Part shown: positions 21,756 through 33,000 of the stretch, in pieces
Layout: each line of letters starts with the position of its first letter
Numbering within the stretch: the first letter of the stretch is position 1
DNA from: Cepaea nemoralis
Lineage: Eukaryota; Mollusca; Gastropoda; Stylommatophora; Helicidae
Direction: 5' to 3'
NCBI GenBank assembly: GCA_014155875.1
Contig: JACEFZ010013563.1
Span: 248,001-312,000 of the forward strand
Length of the DNA stretch: 64,000 nt
Notes under the pieces: generated by a model
Databases searched by the model: none
Told to the model about the DNA's origin: nothing
The model's input: the letters and a program-made list of their open reading frames with translations, nothing else
Position numbers and translations under genes: made by a program

Positions 21756-21982
21756 GTTCCGTCTGTCCGTCTTATTTCTGGAATAAATGATTATGTGCGC
21801 CAACTCAATCTTGTTTCATGACTGGTGAAGGTGCACTTCTGGGGTGAGTTGGATTAAGAGACAGTTAGATATCTCAATTGACACACCATGAACATCGTTA
21901 CCTAGACAACGACCATCACACGACAATATCAAGCAAAGATCATCAAGAACATTGATATTATCATCAAGAACGACGTGTGACA
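21129..21982 (+). repeat. Gypsy-2 5' LTR
   Basis: Begins TGACATAAGCC and ends CGTGTGACA. Contains a (TA)n tract (21666-21751). An aataaa is followed about 200 bases later by the LTR end. Directly after it, ctggggtctcgtcgc (from 21985) starts with TGG as a tRNA primer-binding site would; this PBS call is tentative. Confidence 0.92.
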
Positions 21983-24257
21983 ATCTGGGGTCTCGTCGCT
22001 TAGTAAGGAGTATCTGAGGGCTACGTCTAATCAAGAACATTATAGACAGTGTTGTCATTCTGAGATATTTGTGGGCTCTTCGCGGAGAGAGGGTGGACAG
22101 CGGAGTGTGTCCACCGTATAAACACTGAGTTTTTCTCCGTGCGGGAACTGGCTACAGACAGTTCACGTCATGTCCACTACAGGTGAATTGGAACCAACCA
22201 TATCGCTAAAGCGAGTGGGGGTGTCAGAGAATTAACGCAGCACAAAAGTATGCACGGCGAGACGGGCTGCACATTATCGATGTCGGTGATAAAGACACGC
22301 CATACAGACTAACCGGGAGAGGCCACTACGGTGACAGGTAAATTTGATACCAGGCAGTAGTGCTGAAACTAGCAGACGCGGCAATGAAAGACCAGTGTTG
22401 AATACAGAGTGGCGAGGGCAGCGTGAGTGTGTGTGTGTAGGACATCGCTGGCGGTGATAATGACAGGATTGGGAACCAAAGATAATTGACAGGTGTGTGT
22501 GTGTGAGGCAAGCGCACCGTGTTGTCGCAAGTTGACTGGTCAAGATTTTTCGACGCAGTAAATAGGACGGGTGGAGACACCAGCGTCCAGGTACGAGGGG
22601 AAAGTTACGTTAACCCCTACCACAGCCGTGCTAGGGCAGCAGTGGAAAGTGTGATTTTCCAGGGAAATTAAAAAAAGAGCAGCCGTGTCGGGGCTGAGAG
22701 GTTGGGTGGAAAGTGTTTTTTTGTATGACGGAAAAGTGTCCGGTCATTTTACAGACAGTCAGTGTGGATTATTGTGACAAAGAAGACTGAGGTACTGACT
22801 TGAGGTGTCCGGCAAGGTCAAGGTTGGGGACAGTGGAAAGTTACTGGGATTTTCCACAGGAGATCGGGATAAACAAGGTTGTTTTGAAAGAAAGCCAGAC
22901 TTGATGTTTCGTCTTTGTTCAAGCCTTTGTCATCATTATTCTGTTATGAGCAAACAGTTTTAACTTATCGTCATCGTAACCATTGTCGTATTTCTTTGCC
23001 AATAAGGATCTATATATCCAAATTTAAAGCGCTGAACATTGGCTGCCATTCTCCTTTTCTTTTTGGTGAATCTTGTCGGGTAACGGCAATCCAGAACATT
23101 TTGGGATAATTACCATCATCTTCAATTCGTACGACAATCGAAAGAACACTTTGGATTATTACTGTGGTGCCACCACGTACAGAGAAAGTACAATAACGTT
23201 ACGGACTGTGTCGAGACAGAACAGTTTGGATATCACTATCATCTTCAACTTTTGTCGACAGTTGGAACTTGTGATCACCACGTGAATTCAATAACCACTC
23301 AACAAAACAAGAAGTCGGTTTGAAATCTAGCGTCGTAGACATTTCCAGCGGATTGCGAATAACTATTAACACGAACAAAATAAGAACTTTTGGCGACGGA
23401 TTAATAGGCACATATTTGTCGGCCAACGAGTTGGACATTCTGTTTGCTGCTCATTGTCTTATAAATATTGTTTTCGGTTGTTAAGCTGTTACTTGTATGT
23501 GGTCCGGGGTTTGTCAGGTGTAGGGGATTTTTGGGGTGTTTCTTGAGAGTCGGGATACAGCACAAAAATTTATTTTCTTTCTGGTGCTTACGATATTTTT
23601 GTAAGGAAAACGTTAATGAGTTAACGTGTCGTGCAGTGGCATTGGAATAGTCCTAACCAATATCTAGAGCCGAGTTGTTTCACGTCAGATTTGTGTATAT
23701 TGTTACGCTATAATTTTTCTTTTCTCTTTCTTCTTTTCGTTATATTTACATATGATATTTGTTGGGTTCGGATATATGTTTTTATTGTGATCTTTCGTCA
23801 TTTCTGCTGTCTAGTGGTCTTTGTCAATTTATATTTATATATTACGCGCACTGTGGGTGTCCCTACACAAGCTTGTGGTTGTTACTGTGGTTTATTTCTT
23901 TGTGATCACCGTCTCCGTGTACTTGGCTTGTGAGTCTAACGTTTTTAGAGAAAACACTTAGTGTTATCATTCATTCGTTTTGTATATGTATTTATATGTA
24001 TGTTTAACAATATTTCCAGAAATGTTATACAACTATTGGTCATAGATATATAGATATAAGGGAGTATAGGTGATACTTCCCCCTCACTACCTAGTGCTTA
24101 TAGAGTGACTGGGTGAGTACAGAGTGATATTTTAGCACTACGAATTTACGTGCACAAGGAGTGGTAGTGTACGTATTGAAGGCACACAAAGACTAAGTAG
24201 CAGAGTCTTTCACATTTATAGTTGGCTGACAGACAGCAACGTGTCCACAAGTACAAG
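21983..24257 (+). other. Gypsy-2 leader, about 2.3 kb, no coding domain seen
   Basis: From the putative primer-binding site to the gag start. Several short ORFs occur but none has a recognisable domain. Unusually long for a Gypsy leader. It could hold a foreign insertion, although I see no TSD or repeat match inside it. Confidence 0.6.
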
Positions 24258-25535
24258 ATGCCTACTTTAATGGACTATATTGAAGCAGGTGAACGAATAG
24301 GCCTGAAAGGTAAAGAGTTACAGGAGTATGCCGAAGCAAAAGAACAAAAACAGATTGAAAGAGAGGAGAGGCATAATGAACGCGAGGCAAAACGTCTACA
24401 GGAAGTAAAGTTAGCTGAAATGGAAAACAAGCGTCTACAGGAAGAGAAAGAGACACAAGTAAAACTAGCTGAAATGGAAAACAAACGTCTACAGGACGTA
24501 AAGTTAGCTGAAATGGAAATTGAGAAAGAGAAGATCAAGTGTCCAGATGCAAACTGAAATCGAGTTAAGAAAACTAGAAATATCTTCGAAAGGTCAAAAT
24601 GAGGAAAGCAGAAGACCATCGCAGTCGTCACAGAGATTAAAACTGCCATACTTTTTGGACCGAGACGACCTTGAATCTTATTTGGACAGATTTCAAGCAA
24701 GTGCGAAAACTTTAGGCATCCCAGAAAACCAGTATGCGATACGACTTGGCGAATATCTTACGGGCAAGGCACTAGACACCATGTTCAATTTACCTGTAGA
24801 AGAAAGCAACAACTACACTATCTTACGTCAACGTTTGCTCACAAAGTTCCAACTCACTGAACATGGATATAGAACAAAGTTTAGACAGTTAGTGCCAGAG
24901 ACAAATCAAGATTTCACAGATTTTGTTAACACCGTAAAGAATACATTTAACAAATGGATGGAGCTTCGCAGAAGTAGGGAAAGATTTTAATAAATTAGTA
25001 GATCTAATGTTAAGAGACAAGGTAGTATCTGCATGCAATTCTAATTTAGTGGCGTTCTTTGAGGAACGGAAGCCAAAGGACATAGACACAATGTCTCAGT
25101 TAGGGCAAAACTATATGACTGCACATCCTAACAGTATCTATTGGGAAACTAATGAGTGAGGAAATAGTCTGTGCAGCGTACACTAAACAGGACCAGAATC
25201 CAGTCATCAGACCAAGGGCGAAAAGTGTGGATTCAGCACAGAAAGGTGAGCAGCAAGAACTTCAAGATAATGGTTTCCGAGGAAACAATGTTGGTAGAGT
25301 AGGACGGTACCCATATAGAAGAGGGAACTTCCAGAGACGTCAAAATTATGCCGGATGTTGGAATTGTGGGAGCTGGAGACACAAGGCAGCACAGTGTGAT
25401 GCACAACCATCAGATGGACCAACGAACAACACTAAAAGGGAGATTACTTGTTTCAAATGTGGAAAGAATGGGCATATCAGCCATCAATGTAGGATGAGGA
25501 GAAACAGAGCACTCAAATGCAGCGCAAGTAATTGA
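24258..25535 (+). pseudogene. gag: Gypsy-2 gag
   Basis: Capsid/nucleocapsid protein. I prefer the ATG at 24258 (MPTLMDYIEAGERIGL) to an upstream in-frame one because this start resembles other invertebrate Gypsy gags. The order is a charged coiled coil with repeated KLAEMENKRLQ (24330-24540), then a capsid-like core (LKLPYFLDRDDLESYLDRF, then LGEYLTGKALDTMF, then LLTKFQLTEHGYRTKF). Two CCHC zinc knuckles follow, C2C4H4C starting CWNCG (about 25358) and CFKCG (about 25450). Frame breaks near 24535 and 24965, and a stop near 25150, split it into pieces. Confidence 0.85.
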
Positions 25536-25539
25536 GACG

Positions 25540-26592
25540 CTGAACAATGAAGATTGTAGTGGGTGCAAACCTCTTTTTGAAAAAGACAGTCAGCCAGTCC
25601 TAATATGTGGTCATACAGTGAAAGCAGGATCAGCAGTACATGAAGGAGGAAGTCTGAAGATGCATCATGGGTTTGTTAATGATAGGCCAGCGTTAACAAT
25701 TAGGGATTCCGGATGTACGTCTATCGGAGTGAGAAGAAGTTTAATAGATCCCTCGGATTATACAGGGAAAAAGATTAGATGCATAACATTCAACGGCACA
25801 GTAGAGTTCTACCCATTAGCCATAATAACAGTAAAAACACCATATATCACTGGAAGAGTGACAGCGTGTGTTTTGGACTCACCAGTGGCTGATTTGATCA
25901 TAGGAAATGTTATAGGAGTTAAAGATTGTACAGAAGAGGAAGTAGTTTATTGGGACCGAAAATATAGTGTAAGCAGTAATGAGGTAGTTACCACAAGAGA
26001 ACCTAAATTAGACAGTATAGCTGAGGTAGAAGAGGCACTTGAAGTAGACACAGGAACTCAGGACAAGGATAGTACAGCTGAGCAGATGAGAATGGATCCC
26101 AAATATAGTGCTAGTGAATCCCAGAGACAAGATACTACTCTGAACAAATGTTCCCAAGGGTGTAGGAGAGTAGAACATAGGCAGTCAAAGAAAGGTAGAT
26201 GGTGCTTCGAGAGGAAGAACAATGTTCTCACTCGCAGGTTTTCAGATAGCAGAACTGCACGTGGGCAAGTAGCAGTACCTTTAGCACACAGAGACCGATA
26301 TACTAGAACAGCTCAGGATAGTGCATGTGCAGGGCACATAGGCATAAGGCGTATGCAGCAGAAAGCAAGGTGCCAGATATATGGGCCAAGATTGAATAAA
26401 GAGTTCAGACTAAACAGAGACGCAAGTGTAACGGTGCAATATGCAGATAGGAAAGTTGAGTCAGGTCAAAAGAGTGTTCGCGACATTACTGACCCAGGGC
26501 TAGGGATAGCAAACAGATGTTGTAATTGTAAAGGTACCATGAGTCATGGGTACATGAAAGGTAGACACAGCATCGACAGGAATCAGAGGTAG
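25540..26592 (+). pseudogene. pol: Gypsy-2 protease plus integrase N-terminal fragment
   Basis: Reads DCSGC, then CGH (a Cys/His motif also present in Gypsy-1), then GFVNDRPALTIRDSGCTSIG with the retropepsin catalytic DSG, then LIIGNV. After a spacer, VAVPLAHRD, then CAGHIGIRRMQQKARCQIYG aligns with the HHCC zinc-binding domain of the Gypsy-1 integrase, with key positions decayed. The frame then stops at 26592. No integrase core or RT follows. It confirms the protease-then-integrase order in a second element. Confidence 0.75.
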
Positions 26593-26951
26593 GTTGATGC
26601 AAGAACAGAACCACCTGATATAGGGTCGGTACACAAATAGTATTGTGGGGTCGTGAAGTAGTAAGAGACCTGTGGGTACATAAGTATAATGCTTTTCTAT
26701 GATGTATTATTATTATTTTATTTTATGTGATGTATTAGTTCATGCATTGATACACAAGATAGAAAGTTGTTGTATTTATGTGTGGGAATATGGGAGTGTA
26801 CTATGAGCATTTGATGTATTATTTAGGGTGGTAGCTGGAGTAAGGTGCAGCCATACTTAGGGCTACCCAGGCTATATGTCTGGGTCACATGTTTAGTAAG
26901 TTTTAGTCTCCCAATATTTGAAAACGAAGTTTTCTTTTAAGAGGGGGGTGA
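26593..26951 (+). other. Gypsy-2 3' internal region and polypurine tract
   Basis: Non-coding, ending in the purine run aagaggggggtga (26939-26951) immediately before the 3' LTR, as expected for the plus-strand primer. The missing pol (about 3 kb compared with Gypsy-1) must have been lost at or near 26592. Confidence 0.75.
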
Positions 26952-27486
26952 TGACATAAGCCTGGGTCATTGACATTGAGTTGAGTGACCGGGCATGAGG
27001 AAGAATGGAGATGAGAGTGGGAGACAGTAAAGTGACTGACCTGGCTATGAGAAAACAGCCAGTCCTGAGAAATAAAATAATGGGAAGGGTGAGCGTGGAC
27101 CCCAGGGGATGGGGGAAGGACAGGTTAGCTTTGTGTGAAGTCAAGGGACTTCAGGGAGTTGATGTGTAGATGCCGAACTGATCGGTAGTCTAAGGAGAAG
27201 CGGAGTTAGAGATCTCCGTGTTGTGTTGTTCTCCGAGTTATGAAGACAGGCCTGAACCAGAGTGGGTTCTATAGGGAGTGAGGGCCTAAAACCCAGAGTG
27301 GGTTGCATAGTTGAGCAGTGGCTCCGACCCAATGTGTGGGTTGTATTGTAGGATGTCCAGCCGTGGATAGTAGCTGGATTACCTGTCTTGTAGATTGAGA
27401 TAAGAAGCAGGCCGTGAGAAGGCATTGATGTGTGCTGGTTAAATTGTGAGGAGGATATTTATATTCTATGGATTACATTGTTATCT

Positions 27487-27581
<95 letters not shown>

Positions 27582-27805
27582 CCGTCTGTCCGTCTTATTT
27601 CTGGAATAAATGATTATGTGCGCCAACTCAATCTTGTTTCATGACTGGTGAAGGTGCACTTCTCTGGTAAGTTGGATTAAGAGACAGTTAGATAGCTCAA
27701 TTGACACACCATGAACATCGTTACCTAGACAACGACCATCACACGACAATATCAAGCAAAGATCATCAAGAACATTGATATTATCATCAAGAACGACGTG
27801 TGACA
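26952..27805 (+). repeat. Gypsy-2 3' LTR
   Basis: Same length as the 5' LTR, with its own (TA)n tract (about 27490-27578). Differences from the 5' copy include gtcgg/gtggg, atttcc/atgtcc, gtggat/gtagat and ggggtgag/ctggtaag. Confidence 0.92.
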
Positions 27806-27985
27806 GCCTGAAACAGGCCCATCACATGTTTGTTTTCTGAATGAAATAATAATAACAATGTTAAAAAACAGCGATAATTGCATGCGTCAAATGTTAATTA
27901 AGGAGGGAAACACTTACACATTGCTTATGAACATAGCTGTAAACATTTGTGTTTGAGTGTCCTGAATATTAAAAGTCTGCTTAAC

Positions 27986-28171
27986 TTTTAGGGCTCAAGG
28001 TTCTCTAGGGCCTAGAGCCGTTCCATAAGGTTCCAGGTCCCTGTATGTCATTGTGATGGCCACCTATGCTGGTAGCCATGGCCAGATAAAGTGCAGATTA
28101 ATCAGTCTACCCTTAATCACTGACGTCATACAAGAACAGATGCCACACTTTGATATAAGCTAAAACGCCGT
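27986..28171 (-). repeat. U2 snRNA-headed repeat, type B, copy 3
   Basis: The most decayed head: the - strand reads gttttagcttatatcaaagt, then gtggcatctgttctt. The body cactttatctggccatgg and gtggccatcacaatgacat is clear. Confidence 0.6.
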
Positions 28172-28427
28172 GAAACAATCCAAAGTGCTGATATATTTAT
28201 ATATTTATATATTTTTAAATAAACGTTGCTTTCGTACAAAGCAGTTTGTATTGACAAGATGCATTGTGTGTGTTTCTGTTTTTACATTTTCGAATACAAC
28301 ATATACATACATTCACGCATGATAATATTACATTCTTGGCATGATGTAATTACCTATATATTACGTGTTGATGATGGGCGCTGGAACGTAAATTATTCCT
28401 CCCTACGAAGCTTGACGGCAGAAGTGG

Positions 28428-28429
28428 AA

Positions 28430-28493
<64 letters not shown>

Positions 28494-28512
28494 CTGATGA
28501 TGATGATGATGC

Positions 28513-28570
<58 letters not shown>

Positions 28571-28598
28571 AATGATGATGATGATGATGATGATGATG
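28428..28598 (+). repeat. (GAT)n microsatellite
   Basis: About 170 bases of GAT with a few GCT and AAT interruptions. The poly-Asp and poly-Ile frames across it are artefacts of the trinucleotide repeat. Confidence 0.95.
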
Positions 28599-28867
28599 GA
28601 GTAATGATTTGGATTAATGCATACTAAAATCATTCAATACAAATTGTTTCATACTCCAAGTATTCTCATTCACACTTAGTTTTATTTAAACAAGTTTAAC
28701 GGTATGGCTGAATCTTTCATACACCAATTATTCTCATTCACCGTTGCTTTCTGAAAATGCTATGTACCTACAAAATGTTCCATACATTGAACATCCCAAT
28801 AAGCATACCATTTTACAAAGTAAACTACGAAATAGGAATATATGGCGTTTGCTTGAGCGTTCACATT

Positions 28868-28896
28868 GGGGGGGGGGGGGGGGGAAGAGGGGGGGG

Positions 28897-28959
<63 letters not shown>
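28868..28959 (+). repeat. G-run and (GA)n microsatellite, unit 4
   Basis: A G-rich run (28868-28898) followed by about 59 bases of GA at the standard (GA)n position of the unit. Confidence 0.9.
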
Positions 28960-29374
28960 AAGTTTAAGGAATGTATGAAGTTAGCTACATTAGATAACAA
29001 TACAAGGTGCTGAATATTTAGGAATTTTAGCCTGTTACAGGCCTGACAAAAATTGTTTGTAGTATGACTGTGAAGATATGTAAAATAATAATAATAGGAC
29101 TTTAATATATATTATCGAGGTAAAATAGAAAAAATGCATTACAAAATTATCAAATACTTAAAATAGAGCCCTTATTTTTACATAAACTTTAAAGATCGCT
29201 TAAAATTCTTACACTGTTCTTCCGCGGCCTATAGCTTTCGTTAATTTCTATGTAAAATAAAATCAAAATCTAAGACAAATACTCAGTTATTTAAATCACA
29301 TAATATATGTATGCTATTTTTAGTAATGACCCTTTAAATAACTTTTATGTTATACTGGGTGGCGGGCTAGGGGT

Positions 29375-30509
29375 CATCAGTTGTCAGTTATCAGTTATCA
29401 GTTGGGGTATCGTCATTGCACTCCGGACATGTCCATAGGTGCTCAGATCCTCCCCCCAGCATATGCATCAGCGTCCGGTGGCTAATGGTGCCAGTTCGGT
29501 GATGGTTGACGAGGCGCTTTGTTTTCCCGATGTACCTCTCGCGTCTGGCTGTGCCGATTCCTACTCCCAAGTCTTTCATCTTGGACAGCGATGTGGAATC
29601 ACTGACGTCAAAGTCCTCTGTTCTCGCCATATCTTTGAGGACGTTAATAATATCGGCACGATCCATGGGCTGGCCATCTATAGGGGGTGCAGAGCCAGCC
29701 AGTTTATCAGCTCGTTCATTTCCCTCGACTCCCGCATGTCCAGGGACGAATATGAAGGTGACTTTAAGGACAACAGACTTCCGTAAGCGACTCAGTCCAC
29801 TGTCTATGTACAGATCCAGGTTCGACCTTTTGAATCATGCTCATTGAATCACTTAGTACACACACGTTGGTATAATGCTGTGATTCCAGCCATATGAAAG
29901 CCTGTGTAACTGCCATAACCTCCATCGTCATGCTGCTCGTGGTCATAGAGTGGGTACCTCTGGATTCTTGAACGGTTTGGCCCGCTGGACGGGCTGTAAA
30001 TGCCCACGCACTTCTCTGCTGCTTTACAACAGATCCATCTGTATAGATGAGCACTATCTGAGTGTTCATAGATGAGCGCGTTAACCTCAGCATTCACAGC
30101 GGCAGGGTTCTGCTCGCTGCACCGTCTGTCGAGTATGATAATGCAGGAGAAAGTGCACTTAAAAGCTGGAGGCACCGGCACCCATTCCTTGCCGGGGTTG
30201 ATACTGGTAAGACTGCAGACCTGTCTGACGACATCTTCCGCCCGACCCATTCATGATTTGCCTCTCTTTAGCCTGTCACCCTTTTCTCTGAATATAGCGT
30301 CATGCAAAGGGTGCTGCTCATCTGCACTTATTTTTAAGTATGCACGAGCTCTCCAGATCTTGATCCTGTGTTCCATTGTCGGGAAGTCAAGGAGGTATCT
30401 CATTGCTACACAGCTGGTGTCTCTCGTGCAGCCCAAAATGATGCGCATGGCTTCGTTTTGTACCTTTTCAAATCTTATAATCTGTGTAGGGCTGACAGTG
30501 AGGATGGCC
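29375..30509 (-). pseudogene. I-type LINE, end of RT plus RNase H
   Basis: TSD AGGGGT at 29369-29374 and 30510-30515; the flanks join into the normal unit (ctaggggtgttccctatc). On the - strand: MRIILGCTRDTSCVAMRYLL, then the linker RAEDVVRQVCSLTSINPGKEW, then RNase H (D in VLIYTDGS, E in MTMEVMAV, D in LSDSMSMI). The motif HAGVEGNERADKL is frame-shifted, and the tail is VNHHRTGTISHRTLMHML, then HLWTCPECN. The 3' tail is an imperfect CAGTTAT-type repeat. Several frame breaks. Same subfamily as 39469-40939. Confidence 0.85.
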
Positions 30510-30510
30510 A

Positions 30511-30850
30511 GGGGTGTTCCCTATCAAAGGAAAGGAAAGGTGCCTCCTTCCCTCCGCTATCCTACTGCACACCCTTTAGGCAAGATGGAGTACCCGTTTA
30601 GACCCCCGATCAGGGTTACGTGAAGCCATCGAGCAGGTGGTGGATGAAGTTGAAGAGCACCCAACGGATAGTTGTAAGTTATGGTCTCAAACTTCACGAC
30701 GGTAGCTAGAGGATATCCTTTTTCTGTGAGACAATGGCTACGGTCATAGACCAGTATGGTCACTGCTAAGAAGGAAAGCAATGGCAAACTACCTTCTTCA
30801 AAGATGCCAAGAATACCATGTATTGCAGTCTCAAAGAAAGTCCCCAGATC
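30511..30850 (+). mobile_element. SINE-like module III, copy 4
   Basis: Landmarks aggtgcctccttccctccgc, ccccgatcagggttacgtga, aagaaggaaagcaatggc, then aaactaccttcttcaaagat. Followed without a gap by the LINE RT remnant. Confidence 0.55.
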
Positions 30851-31067
30851 TTGTTTCCCTGTACCGTGACAATATTTTGAGAAATGCAGAATATATGAAA
30901 GGAATCACCATTGGAGTACGAAACATCAATAACATTAGATATGCAGATGATACAGTATTGACTGAAGACAAGGAGCAGGATCCGCAAGATTTAGTAGATG
31001 CGGTTGTTGCACACAGTGAACAACTGGGTTTATAATTAAATTGTAAGAATGACGCAGATTGTGGTTG

Positions 31068-31378
31068 TCATTCCATCCATCCATCATGTGCCATGCCGAT
31101 AAGCGTCGTCGGTCGTCTTCTGCCATCTCATTCTATCACCAGAGTCGTGGATCAGCTCTGTGTTAGTGTCCTGACCATGCCACGTGACGAAGCTATCCAG
31201 GTATCTACTTCTAGGTCTTCCTCTTGTTCTCTTCCCTTCGATCTTGCCAGTTGTCACCAGTTCTCTGATTCATTTCTTCTCACAACATATCCAAAACATT
31301 TTGACCGTCTACGTCAATGACTAATCAGTTTGCGATCTTTATTTGTTTCTTGAAATATTTGTTCTTTGGTTTTCCTTT
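31068..31378 (-). pseudogene. RTE-like LINE C-terminus, inverted insertion
   Basis: On the - strand it matches the 11657-12134 family: FQETNKDRKLISH, then RRSKCFGYVVRRNESENW, then RGRPRSRYLDSFVTWHG, then a tail of GATG repeats (ccatccatccatcat on the + strand). It sits inside the remnant of a related LINE, between ggttgtcatt and aggaagaacg, which are contiguous in other copies. Confidence 0.75.
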
Positions 31379-31409
31379 AGGAAGAACGAAATACCACAAT
31401 GTAATACAC

Positions 31410-31645
31410 AAATGCTGGATCTCCCTGGTGAAGAGGTTAACGACTTTCTCCGTAATTCAGTATATTCACGTGGGAAACGCAGCTGCGCGAGATTAGGTAG
31501 CGGATCGCGTCGTGTTGGTTACTTACGGGGTTATGTGAGCCGGTCGCTCAGAAATCAATGGCAAAATACTGTACGTAATCTTGCCAAGACATCAACAGAA
31601 GCTTAAAAATTCTGGTGTTGACTGCAATGTCCTGTAACGGATAAT
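31410..31645 (+). mobile_element. tRNA-headed SINE family I, copy in unit 4
   Basis: atctccctggtgaagaggtt (A-box side), gtgagccggtcgctcag, then aatggcaaaatactgtacg, then gttgactgcaatgtcctg. It occupies the same site as the copy at 7427-7655, so it is inherited with the unit. An imperfect duplicate (atacacaaat and atatacaagt) flanks it. Confidence 0.75.
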
Positions 31646-31796
31646 CGAAAAAAAAATATACAAGTACATGGGCATATTATTAAACATGGAAATTGTAACA
31701 ATTATCTCGGAACAGTCATAACATCTCATGGGAAATGTCTTGACGAGATTAGAACAAGAATCGCCATTGCGAAGGTAGCCTTTTGCAAAATGGAAT

Positions 31797-32040
31797 GGGG
31801 CTGAGTGTTCCCGGTGTATGGTGTCCGCGTCGAGTGCTGGAAGTCCCAGGTTTAAGTCAGGGTGAGGGCCGGGATTTGTTCACGTGGACTTTTAGTAAAA
31901 ACATTTCTCCTGGTCTCTGGGTAGTGAGATCGGACACCGTGTGTATTGTTGCCCAGGTAAAATATCCCTTTGCTGTTGGAAATCGAAAAAAGAGTAGCCT
32001 AACAGCGCTGCCCGGGCAAAATTTCAAGTTAAAGATTTAT
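31797..32040 (+). mobile_element. tRNA-headed SINE family II, 3'-truncated copy
   Basis: Begins after aaaatggaat with ggggctgagtgttc, continues ctctgggtagtgagatcgga and cgctgcccgggcaaaattt, and loses similarity at about 32040. It is in the same LINE position as the 7811 and 45877 copies. The next 170 bases before the Penelope-like fragment are unassigned. Confidence 0.75.
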
Positions 32041-32216
32041 TTGAATAACGAAGACACAAGCAACAGATTGCACGATTTATTGCCTGGCATATTTCCCTGA
32101 ATCTTGTCAGGTACATACTATAGAAATCACACAACGTAAAGTGAATTAACTAGAAAAATCCTTCAAACTGAAATATACACATGTTCGCACAGTAATGTCC
32201 ATTGTCTAACACGGTA

Positions 32217-33000
32217 ATTTTAAACTGACTAACATGTCTTTTTGCTTGCACAAGGACGGCTTACGAAGGTTGATTATTATAGCTTCAGCAAACTTTAACA
32301 ATCGACTACTTTGTGTGTTGAACAACACACGGAAGGCACTGTCTCTTTCAACCACGTGACCGCTCTCGAGCACATGTATCACGACCGATGAAGCAGGACT
32401 GTTCCGGTCTGTCAGCCTGCCTAGGCTACCTTCTTCTGTGTGTAGTATCTTGTCCACCCAATTCGGAATGTGTTCCAAAACCCTGCAATGTAACTGTCGC
32501 TCAGTTCTACCTATGTAGATGGCCTCGCATCTGCATGTAAATTGGTAAATACAATTTGATTCGGCGTACAAAGCTACAGGTTCGTTTACTGCTGGGATGG
32601 GGATCGGTTTGGTTCGGTACGTGATGACTAGAGCTGCAGCACAGAATGTTCGCTCGACTGCTGTGATGAGCCGGTCCCGCAGACGTTGCATTACGTCATC
32701 TCCTCGGAAGGTTAGCTGGATGAATACCTTGAGTTTAGGGACTGTAGTTACTTCTGGTTTCGGTTTGGGCTGTTGGCAATGGCGCTTTATAAATCCTGTG
32801 GAGTACCCATTCAGGTTTCAGGCATTCTTCAGAGTTTCAAATTTCTCTGTCAGTGTGTCCTGGGTGCATATCTTCCTAGCACGGTCAAACAGGGACCGTA
32901 CTAAGCCCCGTTTGTACTGGACAGGTGCGAAGCTCTGCAAATTTAAGTCTGTTTTTTTGTTTAAATTTGTTTTTTTGTTGTTGTGTAAATTTTTGTCAAA
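32217..33000 (-). pseudogene. Penelope-like element, RT end plus GIY-YIG endonuclease
   Basis: On the - strand, SFAPVQYKRGLVRSLFDRAR (about 32940-32880), then NGYSTGFIKRHCQQPKPKPE, then KVFIQLTFRGDDVMQRLRDR form the RT-to-endonuclease linker of Penelope-like elements. The frame 32691-32206 then gives a GIY-YIG-type nuclease: YQFTC, AIYIGRTERQLHCRVLEH, SSVVIHVLESGH, then FAEAIIINLRKPSL with the conserved Glu. Established: GIY-YIG fused to RT is diagnostic of Penelope-like elements. It is 5'-truncated, with a TGA in NA*NLNGY. It abuts a CR1-like LINE near 33000. Confidence 0.85.

Larger units (their letters stand above)
21129..27805 (+). mobile_element. Gypsy-2: LTR retrotransposon with most of pol deleted
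   Basis: Two 854-bp LTRs (21129-21982, 26952-27805) flank gag, protease and an integrase N-terminal fragment. A 5-bp TSD, GCCTG, is present at 21124-21128 and 27806-27810. Joining its flanks gives tatggcctgaaacaggccc, the undisturbed unit sequence seen near 8730 and 55720. Integrase core, RT and RNase H are absent, so it is non-autonomous. LTRs differ at about 8 positions outside the (TA)n tract (about 1%), so the insertion is young. It has no env-like ORF. It is related to Gypsy-1 in gag and protease. Confidence 0.93.
27811..29368 (+). repeat. Compound unit 4 (left and middle)
   Basis: Resumes at aaacaggcccatcacatg right after the Gypsy-2 TSD, so it belongs to the same unit as 18390-21128. 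The order is a U2-headed repeat (27986-28171), AT-rich block, (GAT)n expansion (28428-28598), G-run and (GA)n tract, and AT-rich stretch to 29368. The I-type LINE at 29375 then interrupts it. Confidence 0.75.
30851..31796 (+). pseudogene. RTE-like LINE RT remnant, unit 4
   Basis: The best-preserved RT palm of this family: a frame open from 30781 to 31035 reads SLYRDNILRNAEYMKGITIG, then RYADDTVLTEDKEQDPQDL, then VVAHSEQLGL. It is then interrupted by an inverted LINE tail (31068-31378) and a SINE I (31410-31645), and continues with CNNYLGTVIT-type sequence near 31690 to 31796, where a SINE II begins. Confidence 0.8.

Noticed and set aside
22274..22580. - strand His/Thr/Leu-rich ORFs in the Gypsy-2 leader
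   Set aside because: Low-complexity translations of GT-rich sequence without a domain or a partner in Gypsy-1.
28226..28633. Poly-Asp / poly-Ile ORFs
   Set aside because: Produced by the (GAT)n microsatellite; the flanking codons match no domain.
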